Origin: Caldifarciminota bacterium RBG_13_43_14
Lineage (GTDB): Bacteria > Hydrothermota > Tepidihabitantia > SM23-42
Length of the DNA: 5,528 nucleotides
Assembly: GCA_001771735.1 (NCBI GenBank)
Contig: MEUM01000131.1
Span: forward strand, 1 to 5,528
Reading direction: 5' to 3'
The translations under genes and the position numbers were made by a program. The first letter of the stretch is position 1, and the number at the start of each line of letters is the position of its first letter. Positions 1-5,528 of the stretch are shown piece by piece. Under the pieces are notes generated by a model. That model did not search any database and had not been told where the DNA came from. It worked only from the letters and a program-made list of their open reading frames with translations.

Positions 1-374
1 TTGTACTGGTTATCGCCTTTAAGTTGACAAATTTAAAGAACGTTTATCCGCTTTATAAAAAATCGGCCTACGGGATACAATTTTTTTTGATTTACCAGGC
101 GGTTCAATTTTTTCACATGCTTGCCTGGGAATTTTTTTTCCGGGGATTCATGCTATTCAGTCTTGAAAAAAAGATCGGGAAGATCGCGATCCTTATCCAG
201 ATGATACCATTTGCCATAATGCATTTTCGCAAACCCGAACTTGAGGCCTACGGTTCAATATTGGCCGGTATTTTCTTGGGTATAATTGCCCTGCGCGGCC
301 GCAGTTTTCTACCCTGCGCAATACTTCATTTCACGGCCGCGCTGAGCGCAGACATAATCGGAATACTGCTTTGA
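1..374 (+). CDS. CPBP (CAAX/Abi) family intramembrane protease, 5'-truncated
   Basis: This is the C-terminal 123 residues of a polytopic membrane protein. The reading frame is open to the left edge (first full codon at base 3) and stops at TGA 372-374. A TTG at 24 could be read as a start but has no Shine-Dalgarno sequence, and family members are usually over 200 residues, so the gene most likely begins outside the window. CPBP proteins are glutamic-type intramembrane proteases; some process prenylated or bacteriocin-related peptides, but most bacterial substrates are unknown. The family motifs are visible: AWEFFFRGF (fragment residues 41-49, motif 1), PFAIMHFRKPE (69-79, FxxxH motif) and ILHFTAALSAD (107-117, last motif), set in hydrophobic segments. 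Motif 1 has Trp-Glu where the classic EExxxR has Glu-Glu, and the last motif lacks the common HxxxN asparagine. I recall some CPBP subgroups with a single Glu here, so it may still be active. It is convergent with rny and apparently unrelated to it. Confidence 0.85.
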   Translation, partial: VLVIAFKLTNLKNVYPLYKKSAYGIQFFLIYQAVQFFHMLAWEFFFRGFMLFSLEKKIGKIAILIQMIPFAIMHFRKPELEAYGSILAGIFLGIIALRGRSFLPCAILHFTAALSADIIGILL

Positions 375-393
375 TAAATGCTGAAGCCTATCT

Positions 394-411
394 AAAATAC
401 AAATCTATTTT
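394..411. terminator. Weak AT-only inverted repeat between convergent genes
   Basis: In the short spacer between the two convergent genes, AAAATA (394-399) can pair with TATTTT (406-411) around a 6-nt loop. A T-rich tract follows on the plus strand, and the repeat overlaps the TAA stop of rny. It could act as a weak terminator for either gene, but the stem contains no G-C pairs, so this is only a candidate. No better hairpin was seen downstream of either gene within the window. Confidence 0.2.
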
Positions 412-1967
412 TATTTAGCCATTTCGACTACGCGCTTTTCGCGGATCAATGTTATTTTGATCTGGCCCGGATACTGGGTTTCCTTTTCGATACGGCGGGC
501 GATTTCTTGGGCAAGATTTTCAGCTTCAATATCCGAGATCTTGTCCGGTTGCACCATTACGCGCACTTCGCGACCAGCCTGAATTGCAAAGACACGTTCG
601 ACCCCATCAAAAGAAGATGCGATCTCCTCGAGCGTATTTAGACGCTTGATATAAGCTTCGATGGTTTCCCGTCGAGCGCCGGGACGTGAACCCGATATTG
701 AATCGGCGATCTCAACAATTACGGCGTATGATGATGTTGGCGCGATCTCTTCATGATGGGCACCGATCGCATTGATGACAATGTCGTTCTCACCGTGTTT
801 CTTCGCGATCTCGGCGCCGGCATGGGCATGTGACCCTTCGACATTGCCATCCGCGACCTTGCCAAGATCATGGAGCAATCCAGCCCGCCGCGCCAGCGAC
901 GGATTGAGCTGTAATTCCTGGGCAAGCAGCGCGGAAAGGGCAGCAACTTCCTTTGAATGCTGGAGCAAATTCTGGCCGTAACTGGTGCGATATTTCATTT
1001 TACCGAGATACATTACCAGCTCAGGTGACACGCCGATTATGCCCATTTCTAAAATGACTTCTTCACCTGTGTTCTTTACTACCTGATCCAGTTCGGTGCG
1101 GGAATCCTTGATGACTTCTTCGATGCGGGAAGGGTGGATACGGCCATCAATGATCAATTTTTCCATAGCCAGTCGTGCAACCTCACGGCGTATCGGATCA
1201 AAACATGATAATGAAATGGTTTCTGGAGTATCGTCGATAATCACCTCAACTCCGGTCAAATTTTCGAACGATCTGATATTTCTACCTTCACGGCCGATAA
1301 TACGCCCTTTCATTTCATCGGACGGGATCGAAACCACTGAAATGGCGGTTTCCGCAGTATGTGAAGTGGCGCAGCGCTGAATTACCTGCAGCGTGATCTC
1401 GCGGGCCGCATTTTCGGCTTTTGTTTTTGCCTCTTCTTTGATCTGGTTAATCATAACCGCGGCTTCATGGCGCGCTTCGGCTTCAAGGTTTCGTTTAAGC
1501 ATATTCATTGCTTCATCTTTCGATAGATTCGCGATTTTTTGCAGGGCTTCATTCTGTTCGCCGATCATCTGATCAAGCCGTTCGGACTTGGCATGGATTA
1601 TACGTTCTTTATTCTGTAAATCGTGTTCTTTATTAATAAATTCTTTTTCGCGGTCAACGATCAAATGTTCTCTTCTTTCAAAAACCATTTCTTTTTCCGA
1701 CTGACGTTTCTCAGCTTTTTCCATTTCTTTTCGTTTAGCGGCGGTTTCCCGCTCGAATTTCATTTTCTCCTGATACCAGTTTTCTTTAGCTGAGATCTCT
1801 GCGGATTTTATATGATTGGAGGCTTCTCGCTTTGATTCCTCAATGATACGAGCCGCCTCAAGTGATGCTTGCGCTAGCCGCGTTTTGCCAAATCGATCAT
1901 AAATGTAGATCCCGAAAACAACGGCAATGAACAATACACCGAAACTGATTATCAATCCGATTGTCAT
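411..1967 (-). CDS. rny: Ribonuclease Y (membrane-anchored endoribonuclease)
   Basis: RNase Y starts the decay of many mRNAs by endonucleolytic cleavage at the inner face of the membrane, and in Firmicutes it is the hub of the RNA degradation complex. The protein is 518 residues, normal for the family. Residues 2-22 form one N-terminal membrane anchor. Residues about 27-200 are a long charged coiled coil rich in Glu, Lys, Arg and Ala. A KH RNA-binding domain follows (about 208-275) with the loop GRIIGREGRNIR at 221-232. The HD metal-dependent phosphohydrolase domain (about 330-425) shows LLQHS (His337), the GLLHDLGK core (His366-Asp367), SHAHAGAEIA (His380, His382), GAHHEE (His404-His405) and ADSISGSRPGAR (Asp422). 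The C-terminal domain ends in IREKRVVEMAK, typical of the family. All expected catalytic residues are present. The ATG has a near-perfect Shine-Dalgarno, AAGGAGG, six bases upstream. The gene follows the 6S RNA gene by 31 nt with no clear terminator between them, so its mRNA may begin as part of the zapA-6S transcript. Confidence 0.98.
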   Translation of the reverse strand: MTIGLIISFGVLFIAVVFGIYIYDRFGKTRLAQASLEAARIIEESKREASNHIKSAEISAKENWYQEKMKFERETAAKRKEMEKAEKRQSEKEMVFERREHLIVDREKEFINKEHDLQNKERIIHAKSERLDQMIGEQNEALQKIANLSKDEAMNMLKRNLEAEARHEAAVMINQIKEEAKTKAENAAREITLQVIQRCATSHTAETAISVVSIPSDEMKGRIIGREGRNIRSFENLTGVEVIIDDTPETISLSCFDPIRREVARLAMEKLIIDGRIHPSRIEEVIKDSRTELDQVVKNTGEEVILEMGIIGVSPELVMYLGKMKYRTSYGQNLLQHSKEVAALSALLAQELQLNPSLARRAGLLHDLGKVADGNVEGSHAHAGAEIAKKHGENDIVINAIGAHHEEIAPTSSYAVIVEIADSISGSRPGARRETIEAYIKRLNTLEEIASSFDGVERVFAIQAGREVRVMVQPDKISDIEAENLAQEIARRIEKETQYPGQIKITLIREKRVVEMAK

Positions 1968-1973
1968 ACTAAA

Positions 1974-1980
1974 CCTCCTT
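1974..1980 (-). promoter_or_regulatory. Shine-Dalgarno of rny
   Basis: On the minus strand AAGGAGG lies 6 nt (TTTAGT) before the ATG at 1967-1965. This is close to the ideal anti-SD complement and fixes the rny start. It lies only 18 nt from the 3' arm of the 6S closing stem, so folding or processing of the 6S segment could influence its accessibility (inference). Confidence 0.9.
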
Positions 1981-1998
1981 CAAATGAACTATAAAATA

Positions 1999-2145
1999 CC
2001 CCGCGGGTGTCGTGTGAGCACTAGTCTATGAACCCAGGTTTAAGGTGGGCGCCGTTCGACGAAAGGAAAAACCCGATCGCCGAACTTAGCTCCCTAAAAG
2101 CGGGTGTTGGCTCAAGACTAAATACCCATCACGAACACCGCAGGG
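1999..2145 (-). ncRNA. ssrS: 6S RNA
   Basis: 6S RNA mimics an open promoter, binds housekeeping sigma-RNA polymerase and lowers transcription when nutrients run short. It is not protein-coding. The core here is about 147 nt; exact ends are unknown. The 5' arm CCCUGCGGUGUUCGUG (2145-2130) pairs with the 3' arm CACGACACCCGCGGGG (2014-1999), leaving small bulges. After an internal loop, UAGUCUUGAGCC (2120-2109) pairs with GGGUUCAUAGACUA (2035-2022); this matches the E. coli CCCCUGAGCC/GGGUUCAAGGG stem that borders the central bubble. The 3' side of the bubble (2047-2029) reads CACCUUAAACCUGGGUUCA, close to the E. coli CACCUUGAACCAAGGGUUCA. The apex is a hairpin of nine pairs, GUUCGGCGA (2085-2077) with UCGUCGAAC (2062-2054). 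Location also fits: ssrS lies just after zapA in many bacteria. It starts 6 nt after the zapA stop, so any promoter of its own must lie inside zapA; I saw no convincing one. Co-transcription with processing is likely. The RNA is shorter than the 184-nt E. coli version. Confidence 0.94.
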
Positions 2146-2151
2146 AACGTT

Positions 2152-2439
2152 TTAAGGAACCGTCTCGTCGATCTTGAGGATCAGGGCCCTGATTTTTTCT
2201 TCTAATTCGGCAAGCTTTTTTTTATGCTGATCCTCGCGTCGTAAATAATCATCAACTAAATTCAAACACGCCAGAACGGCGATTTTAGTTGTGGACGGCA
2301 GAGGGAATTCTCGATGAATTTCCTTCATTTTTGCGTCCACGATTTCGGCAACTTCCTTAATTCGTTCTGATTCTAAATCGTCGGAAATCACCCGATAATC
2401 ATTTCCGAAGATATTAACTACGATTTCAGTCTTTTTCAA
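2152..2439 (-). CDS. zapA: Cell division protein ZapA
   Basis: ZapA binds FtsZ in the cytoplasm and cross-links its filaments, stabilising the division ring. The product is 95 residues, normal for the family. The N-terminal globular part (about 4-45) has the family pattern VVNIFGNDYRV, then an acidic turn and a helix with VAEIVDAKMKEI. The central helix carries the most diagnostic stretch, TTKIAVLACLNLVDDYLR (about 50-67; families usually read IAVLAALNIADEY). The tail (70-92) is a charged coiled coil for dimer and tetramer formation. The start is TTG, chosen because GAGGTG lies 5 nt upstream and the family motif begins at once. Upstream the frame is closed after four codons by the TGA of the preceding small ORF. 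The pheST-zapA neighbourhood is also seen in Firmicutes, and zapA followed by 6S RNA is common in bacteria. It is probably translated from the same mRNA as pheST. Confidence 0.95.
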   Translation of the reverse strand: MKKTEIVVNIFGNDYRVISDDLESERIKEVAEIVDAKMKEIHREFPLPSTTKIAVLACLNLVDDYLRREDQHKKKLAELEEKIRALILKIDETVP

Positions 2440-2444
2440 ACCTA

Positions 2445-2450
2445 CACCTC
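2445..2450 (-). promoter_or_regulatory. Shine-Dalgarno of zapA, overlapping the upstream stop codon
   Basis: GAGGTG on the minus strand sits 5 nt before the TTG start of zapA and shares bases with the TGA (2451-2449) that ends the small coiled-coil ORF. Ribosomes terminating on that ORF therefore stop directly on the zapA initiation site, which suggests translational coupling and helps justify the weak TTG start. Confidence 0.8.
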
Positions 2451-2625
2451 AAATTACCAGGTTATCAATTTTATCAATTAAACCCGTTATTTTTTCTTTT
2501 ATTACTTGATCCCGTGATTCAGACCGGGATTTTTCCTCTTCCAGTACTTCTATTTTTTGCTTCAATTCATTGATAATTTTAATCAAGCGTTCGACTTTTT
2601 CTTCGAGTTTATTTATTTCTTCCAA
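2449..2625 (-). CDS. Small coiled-coil protein, ZapB-like, upstream of zapA
   Basis: This is a 58-residue ORF starting at TTG (2625-2623) and ending at TGA (2451-2449). It is supported by a strong Shine-Dalgarno (AAAAAGGAG, 5 nt upstream), a 1-nt gap from pheT and a 9-nt gap to zapA. The product is highly charged and almost pure coiled coil. Hydrophobic residues occupy heptad positions a and d at 4, 7, 11, 14, 18, 21, 25 and 28. Polar residues break the pattern at 32-39, and it resumes in the same register at 42, 46, 49, 53 and 56. There is no signal peptide, membrane segment or cysteine. Small coiled-coil proteins of this size, with a C-terminal pattern like KITGLIDKIDNL, are often found directly before zapA and annotated as ZapB-like or TIGR02449-type. 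Position and composition suggest it partners ZapA or the FtsZ ring. That function is inferred, and low-complexity coiled coils match by chance, so I give no symbol. Confidence 0.82.
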   Translation of the reverse strand: MEEINKLEEKVERLIKIINELKQKIEVLEEEKSRSESRDQVIKEKITGLIDKIDNLVI

Positions 2626-2626
2626 A

Positions 2627-4954
2627 TTAACTCCTTTTTCTTAACTGCGCATTATATTTACTCGTGACTTCTTTTTCGATTTTTTGAATGAAGATGTCGA
2701 CTTCCCGGTCAGTAAGGGTGCGGTCTGGAGCGCGGAAGTAAAGGCGGAAACCAAGATTTTTTTTGTCCGGGTCAATCTTGTCGCCTTTATAATAATCAAA
2801 TAGATTGACTTTTTCCAGCACCGGACTGCCAACTTTGTTGATAAGATCCATAAGATCGGGAACTTGCGTTGTTTCAACAACCAGGAAGGAAAGGTCTCGT
2901 GTATTAACTGGGAATTTCGGAGGGGGTATGAAAAAAGCTTCGCCGATCACGGCGAATACTTGTTCAAGGACAATCTCGAAATAAAAAAACGGATCTTTAC
3001 AAATTTTCTGATCGACGCAGCCTAAATAGCCGAGTTCACGATCATTGAACTGAATGCTTACTACCTGACTGAACCCGTTCTTGCTGGTTGCGGTAAAATC
3101 GATATCTTTTATACGGAATACCGCTAATAATCCTTCGATGACACCTTTTGCCTGATAATAGTCGATAAATTGACCATGCTGCTGCCAGAAATTCGGGAAC
3201 TGCTCTCCACCCATTATTACTCCGAGATGTTCTTCCTGGAATGGTTTGTCTTTGAGAAGAATATTACCAATCTCGAACAATTTCAACGATTTATTGCTTT
3301 TTGCTATATTATAATTGACGCATTCGGTAAGACTAAGAAATAATGTCGGTCGGAGAGCATCGAAGCGTTCATTCATCGGGTTCTTCAGGGTGACAAAATC
3401 TTTGAAGCCTGCTTCAGTCAGGGTTTTACTGGCAGTCAAAGACAGATTATAGGTCTCACTGAATCCCTGACCGAAGAGAAAACCGCGTATTGTCTCTTCA
3501 AATTTTCGTTTGCGGTTAACAACCGCATGGCCGCCCCATTTGCGCGGAGCGACTTCGGGAATGTTCATATAACCATAAACCCGCGCGATCTCCTCGAAGA
3601 TATCTTCTTCAATCTTCAAGTCGCGGCGGTAATGGGGTATGGTTGCATTGATAGTATCTTTTCTTTTTGTAATGCATTTAATACCCAGGCGTTTTAAATG
3701 ATCGATGATCTGGCTTTTGCTCAAATTAAGAGATAGTAATTGATTTGACCTGGATACAGAGAAATCGACTCGTAGGGTTTTTATTTTCTTGCCGGCGGCG
3801 ATAAATTCAGTTTCTCGGGCCTCGGCATATTTTTTGAAGAGTTGAGCGGTTAATGCCGATGTACGGTCGACACCGGCAATATCACCGCCTCTTTCAAAAC
3901 GGGTGGATGCCTCGGTCAAAAGACCCAGGCGCCGCGATGTATGCGCAATTCGTTTGGGGTCAAAATATGCGCTTTCCAGTAATACCCGTCTGGTCCGGGA
4001 TGATATCTGCGATCGCTGAGCGCCGATTATACCAGCCAACGCAATATTTCCATTATGATCCGCGATCAGCAGATCCGATGGATTAAGCTCGAATTTTGAG
4101 CCTTCCAGGGAAATAAAATCTTCGCCTTTATTCGCCTTACGGATAATGATACCATCGTGTAGAAGGTCCAGGTCAAAGGGATGCAGTGGTTGGCCGGTCA
4201 TTAGCATCATGATATTGGTTATATCAACTATGTTGTTTATTGCGTTCATACCCATGCAATGCAAGCGCCATTTGATCTCGAATGGCGACTCAGCAACCTT
4301 AACATCTTCAAATATACGGGCAGTATACCGCGGGCATCCACCTATATCTTTAATGATTAACGGAAATGCGGTTTTCCTGTTTTTCTTCTTGGGTACACCT
4401 GCAATGTATGGTGAAGAATACTTTATTTTGAATCCGACCGCGATCTCACGGGCAATGCCTTCGACTGAAAGCCAATCCGGTCGATTGGGTGTAGCTTTAA
4501 TATCAAGGACAATATCATCGAAGAGATCTTGAAATTTTTCACCGGGCTTGCCGTTTTCCAGAATGATCACGCCGCCTGATTTGTCAGCTAGCCCAAGTTC
4601 TTCTTCGCTGATCAATATTCCCTTCGATTTTATATTATGAAAATCTTTATCTTTGACCAACGTACCTTTAAAGCTATTGCCAGCCGTGCAGACCAGCACG
4701 CGGTCGTCAAGTTTAATATTCTTGGCCGCGGTTACGATCGGACAATTGTGACCGATATCAACATCAAGGACGGAAAGCTGGTTTGATTTTGGATGCGGTG
4801 TGATTTTTTTAATAATACCAACGATAATATTTTCTGGAGCCATATGATCGACCGATTCGATCTCCAGTCCCAGATTGAGAGTGACGTAGTTTAATTCGTT
4901 TGTATCAACTTCAGTTTTAAGCAATTCTTGAATCCATTTTAAAGAAGTTATCAT
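2627..4954 (-). CDS. pheT: Phenylalanyl-tRNA synthetase beta subunit
   Basis: PheT pairs with PheS in the cytoplasmic (alpha-beta)2 enzyme that charges tRNA-Phe; the beta subunit binds tRNA and hydrolyses mischarged Tyr-tRNA-Phe. The product is 775 residues, slightly below the usual 785-800, with all standard domains in order. The N-terminal segment has LKWIQELL. An OB-fold tRNA-binding domain follows (about 40-148; HPKSNQLSVLDVDIG, VTAAKNI, then KGILISEEELGL). The B3/B4 editing domain (about 205-375) shows PRYTARIF, NAINNIVDITNIMML, GQPLHPFDLD (His258), LAGIIGAQRSQ and RRLGLLTEASTRFERGGD. The B5 domain (about 400-470) shows IPHYRRDLKIEEDIFEEIARVYGY. The synthetase-like core covers about 480-670. 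The FDX-ACB anticodon-binding domain (about 682-772) begins with PVNTRDLSFLV and ends with FRAPDRTLTDREVD. The ATG follows the pheS stop by 1 nt, with GGAG about 10 nt upstream inside pheS. I see no frameshift or missing domain. Confidence 0.98.
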   Translation of the reverse strand: MITSLKWIQELLKTEVDTNELNYVTLNLGLEIESVDHMAPENIIVGIIKKITPHPKSNQLSVLDVDIGHNCPIVTAAKNIKLDDRVLVCTAGNSFKGTLVKDKDFHNIKSKGILISEEELGLADKSGGVIILENGKPGEKFQDLFDDIVLDIKATPNRPDWLSVEGIAREIAVGFKIKYSSPYIAGVPKKKNRKTAFPLIIKDIGGCPRYTARIFEDVKVAESPFEIKWRLHCMGMNAINNIVDITNIMMLMTGQPLHPFDLDLLHDGIIIRKANKGEDFISLEGSKFELNPSDLLIADHNGNIALAGIIGAQRSQISSRTRRVLLESAYFDPKRIAHTSRRLGLLTEASTRFERGGDIAGVDRTSALTAQLFKKYAEARETEFIAAGKKIKTLRVDFSVSRSNQLLSLNLSKSQIIDHLKRLGIKCITKRKDTINATIPHYRRDLKIEEDIFEEIARVYGYMNIPEVAPRKWGGHAVVNRKRKFEETIRGFLFGQGFSETYNLSLTASKTLTEAGFKDFVTLKNPMNERFDALRPTLFLSLTECVNYNIAKSNKSLKLFEIGNILLKDKPFQEEHLGVIMGGEQFPNFWQQHGQFIDYYQAKGVIEGLLAVFRIKDIDFTATSKNGFSQVVSIQFNDRELGYLGCVDQKICKDPFFYFEIVLEQVFAVIGEAFFIPPPKFPVNTRDLSFLVVETTQVPDLMDLINKVGSPVLEKVNLFDYYKGDKIDPDKKNLGFRLYFRAPDRTLTDREVDIFIQKIEKEVTSKYNAQLRKRS
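2631..2639 (-). promoter_or_regulatory. Shine-Dalgarno of the small ORF, embedded in the pheT 3' end
   Basis: AAAAAGGAG on the minus strand forms part of the last pheT codons (Lys-Arg-Ser, then TAA at 2629-2627) and lies 5 nt before the TTG at 2625. It decides the start of the small coiled-coil ORF and implies coupling to pheT translation. Confidence 0.8.
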
Positions 4955-4955
4955 A

Positions 4956-5528
4956 TCAGAATTGCTCCAGAAACCTTATATCATTATTGTAAAAATTGCG
5001 GATATCATCGATCACGTATTTGATCAATGCAACCCGTTCAACTCCCATGCCCAGGGCATATCCCGAATATTTTTGAGGTGAGATCTTAACGTTCTTCAAG
5101 ACCTGGGGGTGGACCATTCCGCAGCCCAGCATTTCCAGCCATCCAGTGTTCTTGCACAATGTACAACCATCTCCGCCGCAGATCGTACAACTGATCGCCA
5201 GCTCACCGGATGGTTCGGTGAATGGAAAGAACGATGGCCTTAATTCGTAACGGGTCTTTGGTCCAAAGACATATTTCACGAATTCACTAAGCACCCATTT
5301 CAATTCGCCGAAGGTCACACCCTCATCAATATACAAAGCCTCAACTTGATGAAATACTGGAGAATGGCTGGCATCAAACGCATCATATCGATAGCAGCGT
5401 CCCGGACAAATTATTTTGATCGGAGGCTTTTGTTTTTCCATGATCCGTATTTGAACCGGAGATGTATGACTGCGCAGCAGTAAGTCATCTTTAATATAGA
5501 ACGAGGAGAACATATCGCGCGCCGGATG
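4956..5528 (-). CDS. pheS: Phenylalanyl-tRNA synthetase alpha subunit, 5' end outside window
   Basis: PheS is the catalytic subunit: it activates phenylalanine with ATP and transfers it to tRNA-Phe. Only the C-terminal 190 residues are present. The frame is open to the window edge, and its first visible residues are HPARDM, the start of the conserved class II core, so the Met at 5513 is internal and not a start. Conserved pieces in order are HTSPVQIRIMEKQKPP, PGRCYRYDAFDASHSPVFHQ with EALYIDEGVTF (motif 2), RPSFFPFTEPSGE, and GYALGMGVERVALIKYVIDDIR (motif 3, with the ATP-binding arginine in GVER). The terminal RFLEQF is typical of the family. Between motifs 2 and 3 lies a CxxCxxxxCxxC cluster in CTICGGDGCTLCKNTGW, followed by GCGMVHPQVL. 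This four-cysteine insert occurs in many bacterial PheS proteins and may bind zinc. Any leader-peptide or T-box control upstream of pheS would be outside the window. Confidence 0.98.
   Translation of the reverse strand, partial: HPARDMFSSFYIKDDLLLRSHTSPVQIRIMEKQKPPIKIICPGRCYRYDAFDASHSPVFHQVEALYIDEGVTFGELKWVLSEFVKYVFGPKTRYELRPSFFPFTEPSGELAISCTICGGDGCTLCKNTGWLEMLGCGMVHPQVLKNVKISPQKYSGYALGMGVERVALIKYVIDDIRNFYNNDIRFLEQF

Noticed and set aside
24..26. TTG at 24 as the true start of the plus-strand protease
   Set aside because: There is no Shine-Dalgarno upstream, the frame stays open to the window edge with hydrophobic residues, and the family needs additional N-terminal membrane segments.
719..1380. 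Short open frames on both strands inside rny (75, 69 and 94 codons)
   Set aside because: They overlap the KH and HD domain coding sequence of rny. Their Arg/Ser/Pro-rich composition is typical of out-of-frame reading.
1988..1993. TATAGT on the minus strand as a -10 box for rny
   Set aside because: No acceptable -35 hexamer lies about 17 nt upstream; that position falls within the GC-rich 6S closing stem. AT-rich spacer sequence explains the match.
1990..2014. 6S closing stem plus UAUUUU as a Rho-independent terminator
   Set aside because: The complementary arm is over 100 nt away, so this is not a compact terminator hairpin, and the U-tract is short and interrupted. Partial termination is possible but unsupported.
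2449..2451. TGA as a recoded sense codon joining the small ORF to ZapA
   Set aside because: TGA also ends pheS exactly at its family-typical C-terminus, so the standard code applies. The downstream TTG also has its own Shine-Dalgarno. Occasional readthrough cannot be excluded but is not supported.
2641..2880. Second minus-strand frame of 79 codons inside the pheT 3' end
   Set aside because: It is an alternative frame across the intact FDX-ACB domain, with a Lys/Arg-rich, non-protein-like product.
3853..4532. Plus-strand open frames of 77 and 128 codons opposite pheT
   Set aside because: They lie wholly antisense to conserved PheT editing and tRNA-binding domain codons, have no recognisable domain, and look like antisense shadows.

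Overview
The window carries conserved bacterial housekeeping genes. Almost all lie on the minus strand as one tightly packed cluster. Read in the direction of transcription (right to left), the order is pheS (5' end cut off by the window edge), pheT, a 58-residue coiled-coil ORF, zapA, a 6S RNA gene (ssrS) and rny (RNase Y). The 3' part of a membrane protease of the CPBP/CAAX type lies on the plus strand at the left edge and converges on rny.

Host: a bacterium of moderate GC, a little above 40% by eye. TGA is an ordinary stop, because PheS ends at its family-typical C-terminus (RFLEQF) immediately before a TGA. Start codons include TTG with good Shine-Dalgarno sequences. RNase Y, the four-cysteine form of PheS and the pheST-zapA linkage argue against an enteric gammaproteobacterium. 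The linkage recalls Firmicutes (pheST-rnhC-zapA in Bacillus) and, from memory, some Deltaproteobacteria and uncultivated phyla. I cannot name a phylum from the sequence alone.

Layout: 1-374 (+) CPBP protease fragment; 375-410 short convergent spacer with a weak AT-rich inverted repeat; 411-1967 (-) rny; 1999-2145 (-) 6S RNA; 2152-2439 (-) zapA; 2449-2625 (-) small coiled-coil ORF; 2627-4954 (-) pheT; 4956-5528 (-) pheS fragment. The intergenic gaps are 1 nt (pheS/pheT), 1 nt (pheT/ORF), 9 nt (ORF/zapA), 6 nt (zapA/6S core) and 31 nt (6S/rny). No stretch over 300 nt lacks a gene.

How it works together: PheS and PheT form the phenylalanyl-tRNA synthetase heterotetramer. The small ORF and ZapA look like a pair of FtsZ-ring accessory proteins. 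6S RNA is a decoy for housekeeping RNA polymerase, and RNase Y starts bulk mRNA decay. The least obvious content is the non-coding 6S gene squeezed between zapA and rny, and the unannotated coiled-coil ORF, which is in frame with zapA across one TGA. I see no mobile element, CRISPR array, tRNA gene or novel multi-gene system.
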